Assembly (NCBI GenBank): GCA_001873285.1
Contig: MNYV01000104.1
Coordinates: 1 to 44,024 of the forward strand
Source of the DNA: Nitrospirae bacterium CG2_30_53_67
Lineage (GTDB): Bacteria; CG2-30-53-67
Direction: 5' to 3'
Length of the DNA stretch: 44,024 nucleotides
The stretch's first letter is position 1. Each line of letters opens with the position of its first letter. Position numbers and translations under genes: made by a program. Below, piece by piece: positions 33,556 to 40,692 of this stretch. Under the pieces are notes generated by a model, which had not been told where the DNA came from, made no database searches, and saw nothing but the letters and a program-made list of their open reading frames with translations.

Positions 33556-33675
33556 ATGAGACTTAAAGATTATGCCAGAGACCAGAAGAAACGTAAAAAA
33601 TTCGTTCAGCAGCCGGAATTGCTGATGATCGGAGTCGATATGAGCAAAGCCAAGCACGGTGCATCAATAGCCTCG
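33556..33675 (+). pseudogene. IS110-family transposase, N-terminal fragment
   Basis: ATG 33556 has AAGGAGG nine bases upstream and begins MRLKDYARDQKKRKKF, reaching LLMIGVDMSKAKHGASIA. The GVDMSKAKH block is the start of the RuvC-like DEDD catalytic domain of IS110 transposases, with D30 as the first catalytic Asp. After about 40 codons similarity stops, and a TGA/TAA follows by 33780, so some 90% of the usual 330-400 residues is missing. The break point is followed by a palindromic stretch (33711-33745) from some other element. The gene is dead; it marks the edge of the low-GC accessory stretch. Confidence 0.75.
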
Positions 33676-33748
33676 CCGTGGTCGCCTTGGCTAGCCCTTC
33701 CTCAACCATGCGTGAGGTTTTCCCCGCATGCGGTTCGTCAGAAAAACC

Positions 33749-33777
33749 TTGCAAATATCAGGCGCTCTCCCTATAAT
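33749..33777 (+). promoter_or_regulatory. Sigma-70 promoter for DUF502-glmU
   Basis: TTGCAA (33749-33754), a 17-base spacer and a perfect TATAAT (33772-33777). The predicted start near 33784 lies 27 bases before the ATG at 33811. It sits directly after the IS110 relic, so the operon has its own promoter on the core side of the junction. Confidence 0.65.
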
Positions 33778-33810
33778 TGATCTAAAAAATCATCGTGTTC
33801 AGGGCCTGAA

Positions 33811-34443
33811 ATGAAAAATAAAATTAAAAGCCTGCTCAAAACCTATTTTATCACCGGACTTTTGGTCCTACTCCCTCTGGCCCTGACCTTCTGGATATTG
33901 AATGCCCTTCTCAGGAACATGGAGGCCCTGATCGGAGATCCGATCCAGCAATATCTCGAGATCTACATCCCGGGCATGGGGATTATGCTCCTCATTTGTC
34001 TGATCCTGCTGGTCGGGATTTTTGCCAGAAACCTGATCGGGCGCAAACTCGGACACCTGGGCGAGATGATCCTGAACAAAATCCCTCTGGTCCGGAACAT
34101 CTACACCTCCATCAAGCAGCTGATCAACACCTTATTCCTCCAGGGAAAGGACAATTTCCGCGGCGTGGTCATGGTGGAGTACCCCCGCCTCGGCACCTAT
34201 TCTTTAGGATTCATCACCGGAGAGTCCCGGGGCGAGGTCCAGCGCATCACCAACGAGATCATAGTCAATGTCTTCATCCCGACCACACCCAACCCTACCT
34301 CCGGATTTTTGCTCCTCTTCCCTGAAAAAGATATCATACACCTGCATATGACCGTGGAAGAAGGGCTGAAAATGATCATATCCGGAGGCATGATCACGCC
34401 GCCGGACCGTGAAGTCGCTTTGCCACCCGGATCAAAACGGTGA
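33811..34443 (+). CDS. DUF502-family inner-membrane protein
   Basis: A 210-residue membrane protein of the DUF502 family, at family length. Two hydrophobic helices (about 10-31 and 51-73) are followed by a soluble beta-rich domain: RNIYTSIKQLINTLF, FRGVVMVEYPRLGTYSLGFITG and FIPTTPNPTSGFLLLFPEKDI are the recognisable family motifs. Its biochemical role is not established; in plants relatives affect membrane trafficking, which does not help here. It shares a promoter with glmU, whose GTG start lies three bases after this gene's stop, so the two are likely coupled. The ribosome-binding site (AGGG, six bases upstream) is modest. Confidence 0.85.
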   Translation: MKNKIKSLLKTYFITGLLVLLPLALTFWILNALLRNMEALIGDPIQQYLEIYIPGMGIMLLICLILLVGIFARNLIGRKLGHLGEMILNKIPLVRNIYTSIKQLINTLFLQGKDNFRGVVMVEYPRLGTYSLGFITGESRGEVQRITNEIIVNVFIPTTPNPTSGFLLLFPEKDIIHLHMTVEEGLKMIISGGMITPPDREVALPPGSKR

Positions 34444-34446
34444 ATC

Positions 34447-35862
34447 GTGGAAGAGTCCCGTCAAGAAAAAAACCCCTGTTCGGTCATCATCCTGGCTGCC
34501 GGGCTGGGCACGAGGATGAAGTCGGAACGGGTGAAGGTTTTACATCCCCTCCTGGGAAGGCCCATGATTTTTTTTGCTGCGGACCTGTCCCTTAAGATCG
34601 GCGCCGAAAAAACCGTCCTGGTGGTGGGCCATCAGGCCGAAGAGGTGCAGAAGGCCTTGGCGGGGAAGCCCGTGGAGTTCGCCCTTCAGAAGGCGCAGAT
34701 GGGCACAGGCCACGCGGTCCAGCAGGCCATGCCTCATCTTCAGGAGAGCCGAGGGGCCGTCCTGGTCCTCTGCGGCGACGTCCCTATGCTGAGACCGGAA
34801 ACCCTCCATGACCTGATCAGACACCATGACGAAACCAGCGCCGCGGTGACGCTTCTCACCACCCATCTCCCTTCACCTGCCGGATACGGCCGTATCGTCC
34901 GATCCCACTCGGGGAACATCCTGAAGATCGTTGAGGAAAAGGACGCCACGGAGCAGCAAAAAGCCATCCGGGAGATCAACACGGGAATCTACTGCTTTGA
35001 CGCCGGGTTTCTCCGAACCTCCATCGCCTCTCTGACCAACCGCAACGTTCAGCACGAATACTACCTCACCGACTTGATCGAGATCGCCCAGTATGAACAC
35101 AAGCAGGTTTCGGGCCTGACATGCCCGGACCCCGACGAGGTCATGGGGATCAACTCCAGGGACCAGATGGCCGAGGCCGAGGCCATCCTGAGAAAACGGA
35201 TCAACCTCCGTCATATGAGGGACGGTGTCACCCTGCTCGATCCCTCCCGGACCTATATCGGGATGAACGTCGCCATCGGCCCTGACACCACCCTCTACCC
35301 CGGCTGCTATCTTGAAGGAAAAACCCGCATCGGATCCGGATGCGTGATCGGGCCCAATACCCGGATCGTCAACTGCGAGATCGGAAACCAGGTCGAGATC
35401 CGTGGGTTTTGCTTTTTGACCGGGTCCAGGGTGTGGGACCGGGCGGTCCTCGGTCCCTTCTCGCACCTCCGTCCCGGAACCGAGATCCATGAGGCGGCCC
35501 ACATCGGAAACTTTGTCGAGGTCAAGAACTCCGTCATCGGGGCCGGATCCAAGGTCAATCACCTCTCCTATATCGGGGACACGGAGATGGGAGAGGGAGT
35601 CAACATCGGGGCCGGGACCATCACCTGCAATTATGACGGCATCCACAAGCACAAGACCGTGATCGGGAATCAGGTTTTCGTGGGAAGCGATACCCAGTTC
35701 GTGGCCCCGGTCAGGATCGGGGACCGCTCCATGATCGGGGCCGGCTCCACCATCACCCGGGATGTGCCCGAAGACGCCCTGGGCTTAAGCCGAGTGGAAC
35801 AGAAAAACGTGGAGCAGGGGGCGAAGAAGCTCTTTGACCGCCTGCGAAACAAGAAAAAATAA
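34447..35862 (+). CDS. glmU: Bifunctional UDP-GlcNAc pyrophosphorylase / glucosamine-1-phosphate acetyltransferase
   Basis: A 471-residue enzyme of normal length. The uridyltransferase half opens with VIILAAGLGTRMKS (13-26) and KVLHPLLGRPM; GDVPML and INTGIYCFD contact UTP and sugar. The second half is a left-handed beta-helix of hexapeptide repeats with the acetyltransferase site (FSHLRPGTEIHEAAHIGNF; GAGTITCNYDG). It acetylates glucosamine-1-phosphate and then makes UDP-GlcNAc for peptidoglycan and LPS. Translation starts at a GTG three bases after the DUF502 stop. glmS follows, separated only by a dispersed repeat, so the hexosamine pathway genes are side by side. Confidence 0.97.
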   Translation: MEESRQEKNPCSVIILAAGLGTRMKSERVKVLHPLLGRPMIFFAADLSLKIGAEKTVLVVGHQAEEVQKALAGKPVEFALQKAQMGTGHAVQQAMPHLQESRGAVLVLCGDVPMLRPETLHDLIRHHDETSAAVTLLTTHLPSPAGYGRIVRSHSGNILKIVEEKDATEQQKAIREINTGIYCFDAGFLRTSIASLTNRNVQHEYYLTDLIEIAQYEHKQVSGLTCPDPDEVMGINSRDQMAEAEAILRKRINLRHMRDGVTLLDPSRTYIGMNVAIGPDTTLYPGCYLEGKTRIGSGCVIGPNTRIVNCEIGNQVEIRGFCFLTGSRVWDRAVLGPFSHLRPGTEIHEAAHIGNFVEVKNSVIGAGSKVNHLSYIGDTEMGEGVNIGAGTITCNYDGIHKHKTVIGNQVFVGSDTQFVAPVRIGDRSMIGAGSTITRDVPEDALGLSRVEQKNVEQGAKKLFDRLRNKKK

Positions 35863-36018
35863 GGATTCAAGGGGTCAAGTGAAATGCTAAAAACATAAGG
35901 GATCGAGGGTCATAGGGTTCAAGGGTCCCAGTGTTTTTCTCTGGAGATTTTGCTTATGTTTCAGTATTTCACTTGACCCCTTGACCCCTTGAATCCTCGA
36001 CCCCAAGATTCCTCAGTG
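35861..36018. repeat. Dispersed GGGGTCAAGTGAAAT palindromic element, copy 2
   Basis: It fills almost all of the glmU-glmS gap and is the reverse complement of 19577-19735. Inverted ends GGATTCAAGGGGTCAAGTGAAAT and its complement (36006-backwards) are present, one arm carrying an extra GGGTCAAG unit. Its right edge supplies GTGGAG, the probable glmS ribosome-binding site. Confidence 0.85.
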
Positions 36019-36028
36019 GAGTTTAATT

Positions 36029-37861
36029 ATGTGCGGTATCATGGGATATATCGGAGAACAGGATGTGATTACGGTGATTGTGGACGGCCTGAAACGGCTT
36101 GAATACCGGGGTTACGATTCCGCCGGCATCGCCTATCTCAAGAACGGAGAGATCCAGGTCAGGCGCTCAGAGGGGAAGCTCCGCAACCTGGAATCCCTGC
36201 TCCGGGGCGAATCCACGGACAGCGGGATCGGTATCGGCCACACACGGTGGGCCACCCACGGGAGACCCTCGGAGGAGAACGCCCATCCCCACCGCTCGGG
36301 GGATACCGTCATCGTCCACAACGGGATCATCGAAAATTATCTCCCGCTCAAGAAGGCCCTGATTGAAGAAGGGGTCGCCTTTACGTCGGAAACCGACACC
36401 GAGGTCATGGCCCATCTGATCGAGAAGAGCCTGAAAGAGCAGGGCGGGGACCTGGTCAAGGCCGTCCGGTCCGCCCTGAAGAAAGTATCGGGGGCCTTTG
36501 CGCTCGGCATCATGAACAAAAATGATCCGGACAAGATCATCGCCGTGAAGATGGCGAGCCCCCTGGTCCTCGGACTGGGAAGCGGGGAGAATTTCCTGGC
36601 CTCGGACATCCCGGCCATCCTGAACCACACCCGGAAGGTCATCTTCCTCGATGACGGCGAGATGGCGGTCCTGACGCGGGAAGGCGTGACCGTCACCACT
36701 CTGGAAGGGAAACCTGTAGACAAGGAAATCCAGCATATCACCTGGAGCGCGGTCATGGCGGAAAAGGGGGGCTACAAGCACTTCATGCAGAAGGAGATCT
36801 TCGAACAGCCCCGGGCCATCCTCGACACCTTCCGAGGGAGGATCGGGAGGGAATCGGGAGAGGTTTTTTTCGAACAGTTTGATATCAGCCCGGAAGAGGC
36901 AAAGAAGATCCGGAAGATTGTGATGATCGCCTGCGGCACCTCCTACCATGCGGCCCTGGTCGGAAAATTCATGGTCGAAGAGATGGCGAGGATCCCCGTA
37001 GAGGTGGACATCGCCTCGGAATTCCGGTATCGTGACCCCCTGGTGGATGAAAAGACCCTGCTCGTCTGCATCTCCCAGTCCGGGGAGACCGCGGACACGC
37101 TTGCGGCCCTCCGGGAGGCCAAGGCCAAGGGGGCCAGGACCCTCGGGATCTGCAATGTCCTGGGGAGTTCCATCACCCGGGAGGCGGAATGGGTCCTGTA
37201 CACCCACGCAGGCCCGGAGATCGGCGTGGCCTCGACCAAGGCGTTTACCACACAGCTTGTGGCCCTCTACCTCTTCTCCCTATATCTCGCGAGAACCCTG
37301 GACAGAATCTCTGCCGCTGATTCGGTGTCTCTCATGGAGGATCTGACCCATCTTCCCCATCAGGTGGAAAAGGTCCTGGAAGCGGAGGATACGATCCGGA
37401 ACCTGGCCGGAATCTATGCGGACCGCACGGACTTCCTCTACCTGGGCCGTGGGATCCACTACCCCATCGCCCTGGAAGGGGCCTTGAAACTCAAGGAGAT
37501 CTCCTACATCCATGCCGAAGGCTACCCCGCAGGCGAGATGAAGCACGGGCCCATCGCCCTGATCGACGAGAAGATGCCGGTGGTCTGCCTCCTCCCCAGG
37601 GACAAGGTCTTTGAAAAGGCCCTCGGGAATATCGAGGAGGTCAAGGCAAGAAGCGGGATCGTCATCGCCCTGGTCACGGGAAAGGAGCCCGAAGTCCGGC
37701 AAAAGGCCGATCATGTCATCGAGGTCCCGAACTCCAACCATTACCTCACGCCGGTCCTCATGACCGTACCCTTACAGCTCCTCGCCTATCACATCGCCGT
37801 GCTCCGCGGCACGGATGTGGACCAGCCCAGAAATTTAGCCAAATCCGTGACCGTGGAATGA
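36029..37861 (+). CDS. glmS: Glutamine-fructose-6-phosphate aminotransferase (isomerizing)
   Basis: A 610-residue enzyme, the usual GlmS length. The N-terminal glutaminase has the catalytic C2 exposed by Met removal (CGIMGYIG) and the TRWATHG and HNGIIENY motifs; the C-terminal half contains two SIS sugar-isomerase domains ([44 protein letters not shown]) and ends KSVTVE. It makes glucosamine-6-phosphate, the first step toward UDP-GlcNAc. No glmS ribozyme is seen in the 166-base gap upstream, which is taken up by a repeat. Its 3' end is a standard Tn7 attachment region, but no transposon lies downstream; a relic of another glmS end lies at 26833-26921. Confidence 0.97.
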   Translation: MCGIMGYIGEQDVITVIVDGLKRLEYRGYDSAGIAYLKNGEIQVRRSEGKLRNLESLLRGESTDSGIGIGHTRWATHGRPSEENAHPHRSGDTVIVHNGIIENYLPLKKALIEEGVAFTSETDTEVMAHLIEKSLKEQGGDLVKAVRSALKKVSGAFALGIMNKNDPDKIIAVKMASPLVLGLGSGENFLASDIPAILNHTRKVIFLDDGEMAVLTREGVTVTTLEGKPVDKEIQHITWSAVMAEKGGYKHFMQKEIFEQPRAILDTFRGRIGRESGEVFFEQFDISPEEAKKIRKIVMIACGTSYHAALVGKFMVEEMARIPVEVDIASEFRYRDPLVDEKTLLVCISQSGETADTLAALREAKAKGARTLGICNVLGSSITREAEWVLYTHAGPEIGVASTKAFTTQLVALYLFSLYLARTLDRISAADSVSLMEDLTHLPHQVEKVLEAEDTIRNLAGIYADRTDFLYLGRGIHYPIALEGALKLKEISYIHAEGYPAGEMKHGPIALIDEKMPVVCLLPRDKVFEKALGNIEEVKARSGIVIALVTGKEPEVRQKADHVIEVPNSNHYLTPVLMTVPLQLLAYHIAVLRGTDVDQPRNLAKSVTVE

Positions 37862-37921
37862 TGCCGCACGTTTAAGGAGAGACTTGCCCGAGATTTCGGA
37901 AAAGCGGGCTCACCAAGAGCA

Positions 37922-38350
37922 TCAGGGATTCTGATTATTGATCCTGTTTTGCTCTCTGATGGCCCGGTTGGCCAAGGAGTCCGCCTCGGCATTCTTTTCC
38001 CTGGGAACGTGGAAAATCTCCACCTGTTCAAAACCGTGAATGAGTTGAAGGGCCTGATCGTAGAGTATTTTCAGGTGCGGTTTTTTTACCTGGTAGCGCC
38101 CGTTCATCTGGCGGACCAAAAGTTCGGAGTCCGATGCGATCCGGACCCTCAGCGCCCCCTGTTCCCGGGCTATTTCCAGCCCCTCGATCAAGGCTGTGTA
38201 TTCGGCCGTATTGTTTGTGGTCTCGCCGATATAGCGGAAGCGTTCAAAGAGCGTGGCGCCCCCCGGGTCCTTGCCGATCAGGCCGATGGCCGCCGGCCCG
38301 GGGTTCCCCTTGGCCGCCCCGTCGATATGAATCAGAATCTCTTTCGTCAA
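37922..38350 (-). CDS. RNase HI-like protein (reverse-transcriptase-like RNase H)
   Basis: A 142-residue single-domain RNase H fold of the 'ribonuclease HI family' found in many bacteria. HIDGAAKGNPGPA carries D10; E50 (NNTAEYTALIEGL), D74 (IASDSELLVRQ) and D124 (NAEADSLANRA) complete the DEDD metal site. It should cut RNA in RNA-DNA hybrids; whether it is the main RNase HI here is unknown. The gene is convergent with glmS and starts four bases after the zinc-ribbon gene's stop, so the two are co-transcribed. The start is supported by that spacing. Confidence 0.88.
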   Translation of the reverse strand: MTKEILIHIDGAAKGNPGPAAIGLIGKDPGGATLFERFRYIGETTNNTAEYTALIEGLEIAREQGALRVRIASDSELLVRQMNGRYQVKKPHLKILYDQALQLIHGFEQVEIFHVPREKNAEADSLANRAIREQNRINNQNP

Positions 38351-38354
38351 TGGG

Positions 38355-39065
38355 TTACTTCTCCGCGTAAAGGATCCGGCCGCAGAAGGAGCAAGTGATA
38401 ATGGATTTTGCCTTGCGAACGTCGTTGTAGAGCTGGGGAGGAAGGGTCACATGGCACCCCTGACAGTTCCCGTCTATGATACGGACCAGGGCGGGGGGGC
38501 CCTTATGCCTAAGAATCTTGTTATAATGATTGAGGTATTTCGGGTTGATCCCGCCTGCGATCCCCTCTCTTTTTAATTTCAGTTCCTTGTGCTCCGAATC
38601 AAAATGAATGTTCTGGTTTTCCATCTCCTGTTTTTTCCTGAGGAAGGTCTCCTCTTCCACGCGGCACTGAGACAAGACCTCATCCTTCTCCTTCTGCAGC
38701 TCATCGAGGGCGGCCATCTTGCCGAGAAGATCCTCCTCCAGTTTACTTTTCTCCTTCTGCATCGTTTCGATCTCTTTTTGAAGGGCAAAATATTCCTTCT
38801 GGGTGGTGATCAGGGGGAGTTTGTCCCTTGACTTCTGAGTTTTGTCGCCGTACTCCTGGATGGATTGTTCCAGGCGGAGCATTTCCTGCCGGAGTTCGGG
38901 GATCCTTACGAGCAAATCATCCTTCCTCTCTTCCAGTTGATTCAGGGGGGCCCTCATTTCCTGAACGGTCTTTTGAAGCTCTCCCATTTTTTCTTCCACT
39001 TCCTGCAGACGGCTGTCAACCCCCTGGAGGTGGATGAGTCCGCTGATATCTTGGTTGATGTTCAT
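38355..39065 (-). CDS. C4-type zinc-ribbon, coiled-coil protein (DUF164/CdsZ family)
   Basis: A 236-residue protein: about 170 residues of charged coiled coil (EVEEKMGELQKTVQEM; EKSKLEEDLLGKMAALDELQ) followed by a zinc ribbon with CQGCH and CSFCGRILY. Members of this family are nucleic-acid-associated; no reaction is firmly assigned. The ATG at 39065 has GGAG seven bases upstream, preferred over one eight codons earlier, which would lie inside the terminator hairpin. The gene lies right behind an intrinsic terminator that follows the tRNA gene, so its expression may depend on read-through or on a start within the hairpin region. Confidence 0.88.
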   Translation of the reverse strand: MNINQDISGLIHLQGVDSRLQEVEEKMGELQKTVQEMRAPLNQLEERKDDLLVRIPELRQEMLRLEQSIQEYGDKTQKSRDKLPLITTQKEYFALQKEIETMQKEKSKLEEDLLGKMAALDELQKEKDEVLSQCRVEEETFLRKKQEMENQNIHFDSEHKELKLKREGIAGGINPKYLNHYNKILRHKGPPALVRIIDGNCQGCHVTLPPQLYNDVRKAKSIITCSFCGRILYAEK

Positions 39066-39076
39066 GGCTTCACTCC

Positions 39077-39110
39077 AAAAAAAATGCACTTTAGATTGCT
39101 AAAGTGCATT
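39077..39110 (-). terminator. Intrinsic terminator between the tRNA and the zinc-ribbon gene
   Basis: On the minus strand a perfect 12-bp stem (39099-39110 with 39083-39094) around a four-base loop is followed by a run of six to eight T. It is a textbook Rho-independent terminator for the tRNA transcript. The T-run runs directly into the GGAG ribosome-binding site of the next gene. Confidence 0.85.
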
Positions 39111-39176
39111 GGACGTAACCCGGTAAAAACATGCTCTTGAAAAAGAAAATTAAACTCATCCTTTTATCTCTGTAAA

Positions 39177-39253
39177 TGGTGGGCCCACCAGGATTCGAAC
39201 CTGGGACCAACCGGTTATGAGCCGGTGGCTCTGACCAGCTGAGCTATAGGCCC
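39177..39253 (-). tRNA. tRNA with CAU anticodon (Ile2 or elongator Met)
   Basis: A 77-base cloverleaf on the minus strand: acceptor GGGCCTA/TGGGCCC, D arm AGCTCAG...AGAGC, anticodon stem ACCGG/CCGGT with loop CTCATAA (anticodon CAU), T arm CCAGG-TTCGAAT-CCTGG, discriminator A, and an encoded CCA. The G1-C72 pair and the anticodon stem exclude initiator tRNA. The acceptor resembles bacterial tRNA-Ile, favouring tRNA-Ile2, whose C34 would be changed to lysidine by TilS, but elongator Met cannot be excluded by eye. Confidence 0.93.
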
Positions 39254-39340
39254 CGTTGATTTTCCAATGGGATCTTCCGGCCCTATGTCATAAGCCTCTT
39301 TATTTACCGGCCGATAAGCCCTCTTCTATCGAAATGTAAT

Positions 39341-39369
39341 AATTTATAAAAAAATCATCATTATGTCAA
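39341..39369 (-). promoter_or_regulatory. Sigma-70 promoter of the tRNA gene
   Basis: On the minus strand a perfect TTGACA (39364-39369), a 17-base spacer and TAAATT (39341-39346), giving a start near 39334, about 80 bases ahead of the mature tRNA 5' end. Confidence 0.55.
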
Positions 39370-39458
39370 GAATATTTTCTAATCCGTTTCCTCGTATGCA
39401 ATCCGCCTGTCCATGTTCAAGACCCGTTCCGAACCTCACGCTTTGCCATACGCGCAGC

Positions 39459-39482
39459 CCTGCCTGTGCTGCGGCAGACAGG
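39459..39482. repeat. CCTGTCTGCC palindrome, third copy
   Basis: A 24-base imperfect palindrome; its complement reads CCTGTCTGCCGCAGCACAGG plus CAGG and matches 17228-17251 at about 21 of 24 positions. It lies upstream of the tRNA promoter, after the end of the small gene at 39517. Confidence 0.65.
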
Positions 39483-39516
39483 TGAGAATGAAGACAAACT
39501 CCCGCTTTTTCAAACC

Positions 39517-39708
39517 CTATTCTTCAGGAGGCACGAGGAGGCGCTCCTCTGCAAGAGAATGAAGAGGCCGCTCCGAAGTGGTCTTGTACTTTTTAGGCGC
39601 CCGTTTACGCTCCAGGATGACCTCGGGTGTCAGCTCCCCCTTTTTAAGGTCGGTCTTCCGAAACGTTGTTTGAAGACTGCCGCTTCCTGTTTTTTTACGC
39701 GAGGACAT
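39517..39708 (-). CDS. Small basic hypothetical protein
   Basis: A 63-residue lysine/arginine-rich protein (KKTGSGSLQTTFRKTDLKKG; ERKRAPKKYKTTSERPLH) with an acidic end. I do not recognise it. It is supported mainly by its position: the ATG overlaps the ExeA-like ATPase stop by 14 bases in another frame, and the operon has no other gene to its left. There is no clear ribosome-binding site, so translation would rely on coupling. It may be a DNA- or protein-binding accessory of the ATPase pair, or a chance frame. Confidence 0.4.
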   Translation of the reverse strand: MSSRKKTGSGSLQTTFRKTDLKKGELTPEVILERKRAPKKYKTTSERPLHSLAEERLLVPPEE

Positions 39709-40642
39709 TTTTTATAAGCTCTTTGCCGATTCTCTTCTTCTTTTCCAGGAAGGCTTCCATCAAACTGTTATGGCAGATGCGGTTGATGTCTCTGCAGACA
39801 CCGCCGGTGCTTTTATAAATTTCCATGAAGGCCTCATCTTCAAATATAGGCTCCTTGCATCCGGCGCTTAAGAGCCTGAACTTGATATACTGCGATGTTT
39901 CATCAGGCCCCATGGGCAAAAGCTGAACCTTCAGATACATCCGGTTTCTTAAGGACTCGTAGGACGGGTGGGACAATCGTCTCAAAAAAAGGTCCTCTGC
40001 AAACAGGATGCAGGTGGAGAGCTTTTTCTGGGGGGTTTCAAGATTGCTGATGGTTCTAAGGATATGCAGGGACTCCGAACTCAGGAAATGCGCCTCGTCG
40101 ATCAGGATCACGAGTTTCCGGTTCTGGCTGTATAGGTCGATAATCCGGCTGTGCAGCAGGTCGATGAGCGCCTGCGTCTGCGAAGGAAGATTGTCGTTTT
40201 CCTCGATCAGTTCTCTTAAAATCTCCTTCAGGAGGGAGGTCTTGCTCATCCCGGGAGTGACGAGGACCATCACAGTCCGGTACTCAGCAGGATTGAGATG
40301 TTTTAAGAGCATCAAACTCATCAGGGTCTTGCCGGTCCCGCTGGCGCCGTGCACCAGACCCAGGGAAATATCCTCCTGAATCGTCATACTCATTTTCTTA
40401 AACGCCGTCTCATGAACCGAACTCCCATAAAAAAACTCCGGGTTCACGGAATCGGAAAAGGGATGGGTCTCAAAACCAAAATATTCGAGTTGATTCACGG
40501 ATGAGTTCTCCCGTGCGCCCTTTTCAGATTCCTGAGCTTTCAAATGGCTTTCCGATATTAATTCAGCGAGATCTTGAGAAGGGGGCGGGTCCTCAACCGG
40601 CTGGGCTGGAACCTCGTGCAAGGCATTGGACATTTCTGACAT
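39695..40642 (-). CDS. ExeA/GspA-like AAA+ ATPase
   Basis: A 315-residue AAA+ protein. After a poorly conserved, acidic 45-residue N terminus, LEYFGFETHPFSDSVNPEFF (52-71) opens the ExeA-type domain; Walker A is HGASGTGKT (98-106), Walker B LVILIDEAH (177-185), and GGVCRDINRICHNSL (280-294) carries the sensor 2 arginine. ATG 40642 has AAGGAG eight bases upstream. Relatives assemble secretins or work beside ParA-type proteins. It follows the MerR-MinD gene by 50 bases, and the two would form a functional pair. There is no coiled-coil extension, unlike the ExeA-like protein at 13383-15443. No secretin or pilus gene adjoins, so the partner is unknown. Confidence 0.82.
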   Translation of the reverse strand: MSEMSNALHEVPAQPVEDPPPSQDLAELISESHLKAQESEKGARENSSVNQLEYFGFETHPFSDSVNPEFFYGSSVHETAFKKMSMTIQEDISLGLVHGASGTGKTLMSLMLLKHLNPAEYRTVMVLVTPGMSKTSLLKEILRELIEENDNLPSQTQALIDLLHSRIIDLYSQNRKLVILIDEAHFLSSESLHILRTISNLETPQKKLSTCILFAEDLFLRRLSHPSYESLRNRMYLKVQLLPMGPDETSQYIKFRLLSAGCKEPIFEDEAFMEIYKSTGGVCRDINRICHNSLMEAFLEKKKRIGKELIKNVLA

Positions 40643-40692
40643 GGTATCTTCTCCTTTTCTTAAGTTGACCGGTCTGGTATAAAATCGATTGA

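Noticed and set aside
34873-35652. A long minus-strand frame (259 codons) inside glmU
   Set aside because: It is antisense to a fully conserved gene; Asp/Gly/Val-rich periodicity is what the complement of high-GC codons gives.
35863-36028. glmS ribozyme
   Set aside because: The gap is filled by the dispersed palindrome and does not show the conserved ribozyme core.
36167-37207. A 346-codon minus-strand frame inside glmS
   Set aside because: Antisense shadow of glmS with no start signal and no known domain.
36029-37861. Tn7-type transposon at the intact glmS
   Set aside because: The gap after glmS is 60 bases followed by an ordinary RNase HI gene; no tns genes or transposon ends are seen.
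37886-37909. Terminator between glmS and the RNase HI gene
   Set aside because: Only a five-base GCCCG/CGGGC stem with a long loop and no T-run; too weak to call.
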